A stretch of DNA of 64,000 bases from Deltaproteobacteria bacterium (lineage in GTDB: Bacteria; Desulfobacterota; Desulfomonilia; UBA1062), in assembly GCA_018434685.1 (NCBI GenBank), contig JAHDOV010000003.1, forward strand, positions 432,401 to 496,400. The letters run 5' to 3'. Position numbers and translations under genes: made by a program. Positions 54,015 through 61,260 of this stretch are shown here, in pieces. Within the stretch, counting starts at the first letter, position 1, and every line of letters begins with the position of its first letter. Under the pieces are notes generated by a model, which had not been told where the DNA came from, ran no database searches, and saw nothing but the letters and a program-made list of their open reading frames with translations.

Positions 54015-55472
54015 ATGATTGGCATTACAGCTTACGGGGGGTATATTCCCCGCTATAGATTGAGCAGGATGGTGATCGTCCAGAATATGGCCTGGTATTT
54101 CCCGGTAATCATGGCCGTGGCCGGCGGAGAGAAATCGGTTGCAAACTGGGACGAAGATGCCATCAGCATGGCAGTTGCCGCAGCCTATGACTGTATGGCG
54201 CTCAAAGACAGGAAGAACCTCGACGGGGTGTACCTCGCATCGACCACCATGCCGTTTGCAGACAGACTGAATGCCGGCATTGTTGCCGCTGCACTCAATG
54301 CGCCCGAAGAGGGGGCAATGAATGCCGATTTCAGTGCATGCCTGAAGGCGGGAACCACGGCGTCAATCGCTGCGCTGCAGGCAATCGAGTCCGGCAGGAA
54401 GAATTCTGTCCTCGTTGCTGCATCCGATCAGCGCAAGACCAAGATGGCCACCATGTACGATATGTTCCTCGGAGACGGTGCGGCAGCCCTGCTGTTTGGG
54501 AGAGACGATGTCCTCGCGGAGTTCAAGGGGAGTTATTCGGTTAACTGCGATTTTATCGATCACTATAAGGGGTATGGAAAAGAATTCGATTACACCTGGG
54601 AAGAACGGTGGGTACGGGATGAGGGGTACGGCAAGATCATTCCCGAGGCGATAAGCGGTTTCCTGAAACAGTCTGGCATGTCCATCGGTGATATCGCCAA
54701 GGTCGTTTATCCCTGCTATTTCGGGGGAACCCACAAGGACATTGCCAAGAAACTGGGCATCGATCCTGCCAGGGTGCAGAATAATCTGCACAATGTCTGC
54801 GGCGATACCGGTACCGCTCATCCACTGGTCATGTTCGTTGCCGCACTGGAAGATGCACAGCCGGGAGACAAGATTCTCCTTGCAGGGTTCGGACAGGGCT
54901 GTGATGTGCTCTGTTTCGAGGCTACGGACAAGATCAAAGCTTTCAAGGCCCCTGCAGGGATAAAGGGCTCGCTGGCAGGCCGGGTAGAATTGACGAACTA
55001 CCAGAAGTATATCAAGTTCAGAGATCTTATCGTGGCAGATCTCGGGATCCGGGGGGAAGCAAATCCCAACACCTCGCTCACTGCTCTCTGGAGGAATCGG
55101 AAGATGGTGCTCGGCTTTGTCGGGGCAAAGTGCACGAAGTGCGGCACTGTTCAGTTTCCTCCGCTCCCCATGTGTGTAAAGCCCGAATGCAATACTGCCG
55201 GTGAATTCGAGGATTATGAATTTGCCAACAAGCCGGGAAATATCCAGGTGTTTACGGGAGACATGCTCGCACCGTCTGTCGATCCTCCTGCGGTATACGG
55301 TATCGTGACCTTTGAAGGGGGTGGCAAGGCCTTTGTTGACTTCACTGATTGTGACCTGAACCAGGTGAAGGTAGGCATGCCGATCAAGATGTCTTTCAGA
55401 AGAAGGAATGTAGATGAGATGCGGGGATTTACCGGATATTTCTGGAAGGCAGTTCCCCAGGTTCAAGGATAA
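54015..55472 (+). CDS. HMG-CoA-synthase-like protein fused to a DUF35/OB-fold domain
   Basis: The 485-residue product joins two domains. Residues 1-305 resemble archaeal-type HMG-CoA synthase (ITAYGGYIPRYRL, GDGAAALLFGRDD, PGDKILLAGFGQG) with the nucleophile Cys109 in FSACLKAGTT. Residues 365-485 are a DUF35 domain: a zinc ribbon (C373, C376, C387, C392) then an OB fold. In archaea, thiolase, HMG-CoA synthase and DUF35 are separate subunits of one channelled complex; here two are fused and the thiolase gene follows after 11 bases. By remembered alignment, the HMGCS catalytic Glu and His are Thr77 and Pro233 here, so HMG-CoA synthesis itself is unlikely. Confidence 0.88.
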   Translation: MIGITAYGGYIPRYRLSRMVIVQNMAWYFPVIMAVAGGEKSVANWDEDAISMAVAAAYDCMALKDRKNLDGVYLASTTMPFADRLNAGIVAAALNAPEEGAMNADFSACLKAGTTASIAALQAIESGRKNSVLVAASDQRKTKMATMYDMFLGDGAAALLFGRDDVLAEFKGSYSVNCDFIDHYKGYGKEFDYTWEERWVRDEGYGKIIPEAISGFLKQSGMSIGDIAKVVYPCYFGGTHKDIAKKLGIDPARVQNNLHNVCGDTGTAHPLVMFVAALEDAQPGDKILLAGFGQGCDVLCFEATDKIKAFKAPAGIKGSLAGRVELTNYQKYIKFRDLIVADLGIRGEANPNTSLTALWRNRKMVLGFVGAKCTKCGTVQFPPLPMCVKPECNTAGEFEDYEFANKPGNIQVFTGDMLAPSVDPPAVYGIVTFEGGGKAFVDFTDCDLNQVKVGMPIKMSFRRRNVDEMRGFTGYFWKAVPQVQG

Positions 55473-55483
55473 GGAGGTGAGCT

Positions 55484-56692
55484 ATGGCAACGGGAATTAG
55501 AGACAAGGTTGCAATTATCGGGATGGGGTGTACGAAGTTTGGAGAACGGTGGAATGACGGGCCTGAAGAGTTAATGGTCGAGGCATTCCAGGAATGTATA
55601 GCGGATGCCGGGATAGAAAAAAATGAGATTCAGGCGGCCTGGATGGGTACCTGTTTCGACGAAGTGAATGTAGGCAAAAGTGCGCTTTCGGCTTCCATAG
55701 CCTTGCGTCTTCCCAATATCGCGGTAACAAGGGTAGAAAACTTCTGTGCAAGCGGAACAGAGGCATTCCGCGGGGCAGTCTATGCGGTTGCATCAGGGGC
55801 ATGTGACATCGCCCTGGCAATCGGTGTGGAAAAACTCAAGGATATCGGCTACGGCGGACTGCCGGAATTCAGCGCTGCAGTCGGTACCACGAATGCATTA
55901 TGGTTCCCCAATCTGACTGCACCTGGTGGTTTTGCACTTCTCGCATCCGGGTATTCCGCAAAGTATGGGGTCGATATACAGGATGTCAAGAAGGCCATGG
56001 CACATATTTCGGCCAAGAGCCATGCGAACGGGGCGAAGAACCCCAAGGCGCACCTGAGAAGACCCGTGACAGAGGAACAGGTGTTGAATTCGCCCATGAT
56101 CGCCTTCCCTCTGGGACTGTTTGACTGCTGCGGGGTGAGCGACGGATCGGCCTGCGCCATTGTAACAACACCGGAGATTGCAAAATCACTCGGCAAGACC
56201 GATATCGTTTCGGTCAAGGCGCTGCAGCTGGCGCTGAGTAACGGCACTGAAATCTCTTATGATGACTGGGATGGGGCGCACTTCGTCACCACCACACGTG
56301 CCAGCACAGCTGCTTATAAAGAGGCCGGCATTACGAATCCGAGGGAAGAGATCAGTATGATGGAGGTCCATGACTGTTTCTCTATCACCGAGTTTGTAAC
56401 CATGGAAGATCTCCATATATCTGAAAGGGGTACTGCCGCCAAGGATATCATGGACGGGTTCTACGATCTGGACGGCAAGATTCCCTGCCAGCCGGACGGC
56501 GGGCTGAAGTGTTTCGGGCATCCCATCGGCGCATCGGGCCTGCGGATGCTCTATGAGATGTACAATCAGCTCCTCGGCAAGGCCGGAGAGCGGCAGATAA
56601 AGGATCCCAAATTGGGTCTCACTCATAATCTCGGCGGCTTCCCCATGATGAACGTGTGCAGCATTGCTATTGTCGGGAGATATGAAGCGTAA
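55484..56692 (+). CDS. Thiolase-family acyl-CoA acetyltransferase (SCP2-type)
   Basis: The 402-residue product is a thiolase of the lipid-transfer/SCP2-type branch: nucleophile Cys88 (ENFCASGTEAF), His296 in MEVHDCFSITEF and His346 in CFGHPIGASG. It lacks the second active-site cysteine region (CxG) of biosynthetic thiolases, having GHP only, as in that branch. It would cleave or form a 3-oxoacyl-CoA. It is the likely partner of the upstream HMGCS-DUF35 fusion. The ribosome-binding site is AAGGAGGTGAG. Confidence 0.9.
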   Translation: MATGIRDKVAIIGMGCTKFGERWNDGPEELMVEAFQECIADAGIEKNEIQAAWMGTCFDEVNVGKSALSASIALRLPNIAVTRVENFCASGTEAFRGAVYAVASGACDIALAIGVEKLKDIGYGGLPEFSAAVGTTNALWFPNLTAPGGFALLASGYSAKYGVDIQDVKKAMAHISAKSHANGAKNPKAHLRRPVTEEQVLNSPMIAFPLGLFDCCGVSDGSACAIVTTPEIAKSLGKTDIVSVKALQLALSNGTEISYDDWDGAHFVTTTRASTAAYKEAGITNPREEISMMEVHDCFSITEFVTMEDLHISERGTAAKDIMDGFYDLDGKIPCQPDGGLKCFGHPIGASGLRMLYEMYNQLLGKAGERQIKDPKLGLTHNLGGFPMMNVCSIAIVGRYEA

Positions 56693-56721
56693 ATGCACAG
56701 TTAAAGAAAGGGGGGTATTCT

Positions 56722-57171
56722 ATGGCTGATAAGGCAAAGGTCGGAAGGGAATATGCACCCGTAACCTGGGAGGTGGAGCGGGGGAAGATTGCTGAAATGG
56801 CAAAGGCCATCGGCGATCCCAATCCAATCTACCTGGACAGGGAAGCTGCCATAAAGCAGGGGTACAAGGATACGCCGGCGCCACCGACGTTCCTCACGGT
56901 GCCCATGATGTGGAGCTCCTCCATGCCGGCGGTGATCAACGATCTGAACATCAATTTCATGATGGTCCTGCACGGCGAGGAGGAATACGAATACTACCGG
57001 GAGATCTACCCGGGGGACAAGCTTACCGGTGCCCCGAAAGTGGTGAGCATAGAAGAGAAGACAAATAAATCCGGCAGGAAGATGGACATGGTAACCATCG
57101 AGATCGTCTATACTGATGAGAAGGGCGAAAAGGTGGCCAGATCCAGGTCGCTGCTCGTCGAGAGGAAATAG
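56722..57171 (+). CDS. MaoC-like dehydratase, N-terminal (FAS1-like) type subunit
   Basis: The 149-residue product has a single hot-dog domain of the MaoC_dehydrat_N type, with AKAIGDPNPIYLDREAA and APPTFLTVPMMW, but no catalytic Asp/His pair. In two-subunit (R)-enoyl-CoA hydratases such a subunit pairs with a catalytic MaoC subunit, which is encoded next (57181). The gene pair is separated by only nine bases. A role in substrate-binding is therefore likely. Confidence 0.85.
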   Translation: MADKAKVGREYAPVTWEVERGKIAEMAKAIGDPNPIYLDREAAIKQGYKDTPAPPTFLTVPMMWSSSMPAVINDLNINFMMVLHGEEEYEYYREIYPGDKLTGAPKVVSIEEKTNKSGRKMDMVTIEIVYTDEKGEKVARSRSLLVERK

Positions 57172-57180
57172 GGGGCAGAT

Positions 57181-57615
57181 ATGGCTGAAGAAATCTATTT
57201 CGAAGACATTCATGTCGGCGATGAGATGCCTGTTCTCGTCAAGGGGCCCGTTCAGAAGCTCCAGCATGTCATGTATGCCGGTGCGTCCGGAGACTTCAAC
57301 CCCCTGCACACTGACGATGATTTTGCCAAGGCAGTGGGTATGAAAGACGGGGTGATTTCCCACGGCATGCTCATTATGGGGTTTGTCGGTCAGGCCATGA
57401 CATCCTGGATTCCCAAGAAATATGTAAAGAGATTCGGGGTGCGGTTTGCCGGTATGACCAGGCCGGGAAACACCATTACCATTACGGGAAAGGTGACGGA
57501 CAAGCGCCTGGAAGCAGGAGAGAATCTTATATCATGCGAGCTTGTGGCCAGTGACGAGAACGGCGATGTCAAGGTTACCGGTCACTTTGACGCGGCCCTG
57601 CCTTCAAAGGGCTGA
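57181..57615 (+). CDS. MaoC-like (R)-specific enoyl-CoA hydratase subunit
   Basis: The 144-residue product carries the hydratase-2 catalytic motif with Asp38 and His43 (ASGDFNPLHTDDDFAK), followed by GVISHGMLIMGFVGQ, and a single hot-dog domain. It should hydrate 2-enoyl-CoA to (R)-3-hydroxyacyl-CoA, or the reverse, in complex with the N-type subunit encoded just upstream. The next gene encodes an SDR that would oxidise the product. Confidence 0.9.
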   Translation: MAEEIYFEDIHVGDEMPVLVKGPVQKLQHVMYAGASGDFNPLHTDDDFAKAVGMKDGVISHGMLIMGFVGQAMTSWIPKKYVKRFGVRFAGMTRPGNTITITGKVTDKRLEAGENLISCELVASDENGDVKVTGHFDAALPSKG

Positions 57616-57641
57616 TACGTAAAAACAGGGGAGGAGTAACT

Positions 57642-58550
57642 ATGTCAAAAATCGATTTTACCGGCAGGGTGGCAATCGTAACAGGAGCCGGTGCCGGTCT
57701 CGGCAGGCAGTATGCCCTCGAGCTGGCAAAACGTGGAGCGAAGGTTGTGGTCAACGATCTGGGGGGCACCCGTGACGGTGTCGGGCACGACGATGCAGCT
57801 GCCAACAAGGTCGTCCAGGAGATAAAGGCCCTCGGTGGACAAGCCGTGCCGAACTACGATAATGTCGCCTCGGTAACGGGCGGAGAGAATATCGTAAAGA
57901 CCGCGATCGATGCATTCGGCAAGGTGGATATCCTCATAAACAATGCAGGCATCCTCCGCGACAAGTCTTTCGTCAAGATGGAGGAGGAGAACTGGGACAG
58001 CGTGATGGCCGTTCATCTCAAGGGTGCATACTGCGTAACGAGGCCTGCCTTCGAGAACATGCGGGCAAACGGCTATGGCAGGATCATCATGACCACCTCC
58101 GGTGCCGGCCTGTTCGGCAATTTCGGCCAGAGCAACTATGCCTCGGCAAAGATGGGCCTCATCGGCCTGACCAATGTTCTCAAGCTTGAAGGCGGAAAAT
58201 ACAACATCAAGACGAATGTCATCGTACCGGTGGCGGCCTCACGGCTCACCGAAGATGTTCTCCCTCCGCAGTTCTTCGAGAGGATGAAGCCGGACTTCAT
58301 CGCCCCGGCGGTACTGTACCTGTGCTCCGAGCAGTGCCAGGACAACGGCATGATCATTAATGCGACGCTGGGGTACTACAGCCGCACCGCTGTCATGACC
58401 GGGCCCGGCGTCATCATCGGTGATGGAACCAGGGTGCCGTCTCCTGAAGAGGTCATGGAGAACTGGGACAAGATCAGCAGCATTGACAGCCCGAAATATT
58501 TCGATCAGCTCGGAGAGATGTTCGGGGTGCTCGGACCGCTCCTCCAGTAG
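57642..58550 (+). CDS. SDR-family 3-hydroxyacyl-CoA dehydrogenase (MFE2/HSD17B4-type)
   Basis: The 302-residue product is a short-chain dehydrogenase. It has the cofactor loop TGAGAGLG (14-21), NDLGG with the acidic residue that prefers NAD, NNAG (100-103), and the catalytic Ser153, Tyr166 and Lys170. It closely resembles the dehydrogenase part of peroxisomal multifunctional enzyme 2, which oxidises (R)-3-hydroxyacyl-CoA. With the MaoC pair upstream it forms an (R)-type hydration/oxidation module. The ribosome-binding site is GGGGAGGAG. It is the last gene of the first acyl-CoA operon. Confidence 0.9.
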   Translation: MSKIDFTGRVAIVTGAGAGLGRQYALELAKRGAKVVVNDLGGTRDGVGHDDAAANKVVQEIKALGGQAVPNYDNVASVTGGENIVKTAIDAFGKVDILINNAGILRDKSFVKMEEENWDSVMAVHLKGAYCVTRPAFENMRANGYGRIIMTTSGAGLFGNFGQSNYASAKMGLIGLTNVLKLEGGKYNIKTNVIVPVAASRLTEDVLPPQFFERMKPDFIAPAVLYLCSEQCQDNGMIINATLGYYSRTAVMTGPGVIIGDGTRVPSPEEVMENWDKISSIDSPKYFDQLGEMFGVLGPLLQ

Positions 58551-58561
58551 GTAATCCTTCT

Positions 58562-58600
58562 CTCACCATTGGCCGGATATCATTTCCGGTCAATGGTGAG
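58562..58600. terminator. Hairpin between the convergent SDR and phosphoesterase genes
   Basis: CTCACCATTG and CAATGGTGAG, then CCGGA and TCCGG, form a 16-bp stem with one G-T pair and a seven-base loop. It lies just after the SDR stop codon and extends into the last codons of the convergent phosphoesterase gene. It can serve as a terminator for the SDR transcript. Confidence 0.7.
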
Positions 58601-59212
58601 AAAGAGTACTGCATGTTCATCCGGCAGGAACAGGGCGGATGATGCCTCCTCGACCGCACCGATGGTGATCACATAGCGCCTGTTCCTGCTGAGATACTGC
58701 TTACTCCCCGCATGGACGGGGATTTTCTTAATCTCGCTGCCGTCGATCTCGATGATCGATTGCCGGTGAGAATGCCCCCTGAACAGGATTTCAAACGGCG
58801 GACCCCCGTGTTCCAGGAGATGGGGGAGGAAATCCATTATGGGTCTGCGGGTGGCTGCAGGCCATTTGAACGGAGCGGAATGGGTGAACCAGACCGGGCC
58901 CATGGTCATGATATAGGGGAGGTTCGACAGGTAGGTGTGGATCTCTTGCGAAACGTTCTTCACGTGCTCGTTGTGGTGCTCTGAGATAATGCTGTATTCA
59001 TTGTTTCCCATTACTCCGCGAACGGCATGCTCTTTGAGGATTTTCACAGCATCTTCGGCCGAGTTCGGGGCAAGCGAATCGCAGATATCACCGAGGTGAA
59101 CGATAGTGTGCGCACCCGCATCGATAACCGTACGGATTGCCTTGAGAAGGAGATCGTTGTCTCCATGACTGTCTGCAATGAGACCAAGGGGTGTATCCAT
59201 CGTGGTCACCAT
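58580..59212 (-). CDS. Calcineurin-like metallophosphoesterase (MJ0936/YfcE-type)
   Basis: The 210-residue product has the metal motifs GLIADSHGDNDLL, IVHLGDICDS, GVMGNNEYS, the histidine in FTHSAPFKW and GHSHRQS. It is a small phosphodiesterase or phosphatase of the YfcE/MJ0936 type. The His of the usual THG motif is present as THS. The last codons overlap the terminator hairpin of the SDR gene. The substrate is unknown. Confidence 0.83.
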   Translation of the reverse strand: MVTTMDTPLGLIADSHGDNDLLLKAIRTVIDAGAHTIVHLGDICDSLAPNSAEDAVKILKEHAVRGVMGNNEYSIISEHHNEHVKNVSQEIHTYLSNLPYIMTMGPVWFTHSAPFKWPAATRRPIMDFLPHLLEHGGPPFEILFRGHSHRQSIIEIDGSEIKKIPVHAGSKQYLSRNRRYVITIGAVEEASSALFLPDEHAVLFLTIDRK

Positions 59213-59402
59213 GTGTTGGGCAATAGCTCATTGACAATGAATTTTCAAGGGGCTTTGGGGTTTTACAGAAGGTACAAGGTTCGAGGTGTAAGGTTTAAGG
59301 TTGAAGAGTGAACAGTTGAATAGGTCAGGACATAGGTAACACTTTTAGCTCAGGACATGTGAATGCTTGGGCAGGTACTTCTGAAATGAAATAATTAATG
59401 TA
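59213..59402 (+). repeat. Intergenic stretch with low-complexity and CAGGACAT repeats
   Basis: At 59262-59310 it has a run of AAGGTTTAAGG/AAGGTACAAGG words. It is followed by two CAGGACAT copies at about 59328 and 59351, separated by a GGTAACACTTTTAGCT segment. The second part resembles transposon end sequences in style; no transposase is encoded here. No coding frame was seen. Confidence 0.4.
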
Positions 59403-59514
59403 CTGTAGGAGCGGCTTAAGCCGCGACAGTATTCAGGGAAATGATATGTATGAAGGCAGATTTCTGCAGATCCCGATTGAGCGGTACTGGTCGCCGCTGA
59501 ACCGGCTCCTACAG
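59403..59514. repeat. Inverted pair of REP-like palindromes (GTAG type)
   Basis: The left unit starts CTGTAGGAGC (59403) and folds on GGCTTAAGCC. The right unit (59490-59514) is its inverted counterpart; on the minus strand it starts CTGTAGGAGC and folds on CCG...CGG. Both end in CGAC. The GTAG foot followed by an imperfect palindrome is the REP signature recognised by RAYT transposases. The 62-bp interval and inverted arrangement resemble a BIME. Repeat copy number elsewhere is unknown. Confidence 0.7.
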
Positions 59515-59549
59515 AGATAATGCCTGTATGTTCTTCTTGTTTCCCAAAT

Positions 59550-59580
59550 CCTAAATCGGAAATTCGAAATCCAAATTATC
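59550..59580. repeat. Low-complexity AATCC/GAAAT repeat
   Basis: A run of AATCCTAAAT-CGGAAATTCG-AAATCCAAA words, non-coding, between the REP pair and the next promoter. Confidence 0.35.
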
Positions 59581-59672
59581 ACTATACCTCACATCCTTTG
59601 CCCCATGAAGCACAGCGTCTGTGGCCTCATCCCGGTTTCATATTGATATGATCACCGATCGGACACAATTGC

Positions 59673-59701
59673 TTGACAGGTGAGAGAATCAGGTTTATTC
59701 T
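59673..59701 (+). promoter_or_regulatory. Sigma70-type promoter of the flavoprotein/reductase operon
   Basis: TTGACA (59673-59678), 17 bases, TATTCT (59696-59701). The predicted transcript start falls at about 59708, inside the palindrome annotated next. Confidence 0.6.
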
Positions 59702-59705
59702 AAAG

Positions 59706-59724
59706 GTTAAAGTGAAACTTTAAC
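59706..59724. promoter_or_regulatory. Perfect 8-3-8 dyad, probable operator
   Basis: GTTAAAGT-GAA-ACTTTAAC is a perfect palindrome with a three-base centre, placed at the predicted transcript start. Size and position fit a homodimeric repressor such as a TetR- or MarR-type protein. No regulator gene is encoded next to it. Confidence 0.65.
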
Positions 59725-59750
59725 ATAATCTCCCAGACTGGAGGTCTGTA

Positions 59751-61247
59751 ATGCCCGACTATGATGTGGTGGTAATCGGCGCAGGTAATGGAGGGCTCAC
59801 ATCCGCACTTACTCTTGCAAAGGCTGGGCGCAAGGTCCTGCTCCTCGAACGGCATAATGTGCCCGGCGGGTGTGCCACGAGTTTTGTACGGGGGCGGTTC
59901 GAGTTCGAGGTGGCGCTTCACCAGCTCAGCGGTATGGGGTCTCCCGAAAATCCCGGGCCTCTGCGCGCAATCCTCGGTGAAATGGGTGTTCTTGATAAGC
60001 TCGAGTTCGTCGAGATGGAAAACCTCTACCGGGTCGTAGTCCCCGGGCAGTTCGATATCACGCTGAAGTGTGAGCGGAACCTCATCACCAGGGAGCTGCA
60101 GGACAGGTTTCCGAAAGAGAAGGAGGGCATCGTCAAGTTCTTTGACCTGGTCTACGATTGCAGCATGCAGATGATCCAGGGGCTCTTTTTCCACGACCCG
60201 GAGATATCCAAAGAGAAGTACCCGCTCTATTTCAAGTATGCGTTGAAGAACACGCAGGATATTCTCGACGGGTTCTTCGATGATCCCCTGCTCAAGGCAG
60301 TGCTCAGTATCTACTGGTCATATCTGGGGGTGCCCCCGAGTTCACTGCCGTTCGGCGAGTTTGCCATCATGCTGTTTGCCTACATAGAGTTCAAGCCCTA
60401 TCACCTCAAGGGAGGATCTCAGGCGCTGTCCAATGCCCTGCTCGACGAATACCTCCGTGGTGGCGGCGAGGTGAGGTTCAACTGTGCAGCGAAGAGGATC
60501 ATCGTTGCCGACAGCAGGGTCAAGGGCGTGATCACCGAAGACGGCGACACAATCAGCACCGATTACGTAGTATCCAATGCGAGCACGCTCCTGACCTACA
60601 TCGAGCTCATCGGCAGGGAGCACATTCCTGCCGGGCAGATGGAGCAGTTCAAGAGTTCCACGATCGGTCCGGCTGCCTTTACCGTATATGCGGGTCTGGA
60701 CTGCGAACCGGGTGAGGTCGGCATACAGGAGACCACCAATTTCATCTCCACCACGACGGATATGGATGGTGCCTTTGGAAAGTGGAAGACCCTTGAGCAG
60801 CAGGGCGTGTCGCTGCTGACGTGCTACGATGTGTCGGATCCTGATTTCTCACCGCCGGGCACCTGTCAGGCTGCCATAGTGGCTCTCCAGTATGCAGAGC
60901 CATGGTATTCGGTTCCCCCTCAGCAGTATTACGATACCAAATACCGTTATGCAGATGGTCTGCTCAATCTGGCTGAACGGGTCTTCCCCGGATTCCGGGG
61001 CCATATAGAAGAGGTAGAGGCCTCCACGCCGCTGACGCATCTGCGCTATCTCGGGCATCCAGGCGGTGCCATATACGGGTTTGATCAGTATGCCAAGGAT
61101 TCCACCCTCTTCCTCTCTCCCCGATCGGCCATCAAGGGCCTGTATTTTGCCGGAGCATGGGTGGGGAGCGGCGGTTTCCAGCCCACATTGACCTCGGGCA
61201 GAACCTCGGGCAGGGCCATTTTGAAATCTATGCGGAAGCAGCAATAA
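59751..61247 (+). CDS. Phytoene-desaturase/carotenoid-isomerase-like FAD oxidoreductase
   Basis: The 498-residue product has an N-terminal dinucleotide-binding fold (VVIGAGNGGLTSALTLAKAGRKVLLLERHNVPGG) and a C-terminal FAD closure (GLYFAGAWVGSGGFQPTLTSGR). It belongs to the broad CrtI/CrtISO/RetSat family. Such flavoproteins saturate, desaturate or isomerise hydrophobic substrates. No carotenoid genes are present. Next to an acyl-CoA cluster and directly before a flavin/2Fe-2S reductase, a redox step on a lipid or acyl substrate is more likely. The ribosome-binding site is GGAGG. Confidence 0.83.
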   Translation: MPDYDVVVIGAGNGGLTSALTLAKAGRKVLLLERHNVPGGCATSFVRGRFEFEVALHQLSGMGSPENPGPLRAILGEMGVLDKLEFVEMENLYRVVVPGQFDITLKCERNLITRELQDRFPKEKEGIVKFFDLVYDCSMQMIQGLFFHDPEISKEKYPLYFKYALKNTQDILDGFFDDPLLKAVLSIYWSYLGVPPSSLPFGEFAIMLFAYIEFKPYHLKGGSQALSNALLDEYLRGGGEVRFNCAAKRIIVADSRVKGVITEDGDTISTDYVVSNASTLLTYIELIGREHIPAGQMEQFKSSTIGPAAFTVYAGLDCEPGEVGIQETTNFISTTTDMDGAFGKWKTLEQQGVSLLTCYDVSDPDFSPPGTCQAAIVALQYAEPWYSVPPQQYYDTKYRYADGLLNLAERVFPGFRGHIEEVEASTPLTHLRYLGHPGGAIYGFDQYAKDSTLFLSPRSAIKGLYFAGAWVGSGGFQPTLTSGRTSGRAILKSMRKQQ

Positions 61248-61260
61248 GGAGGAGTATGGT

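Noticed and set aside
59213..59750. CRISPR array or intact insertion sequence in the repeat-rich gap
   Set aside because: Repeats are short, irregular and inverted rather than evenly spaced direct repeats, and no transposase frame is present.
59751..61247. Carotenoid biosynthesis role for the desaturase-like protein
   Set aside because: No phytoene synthase, cyclase or other carotenoid gene is present in the window; the context is acyl-CoA metabolism.
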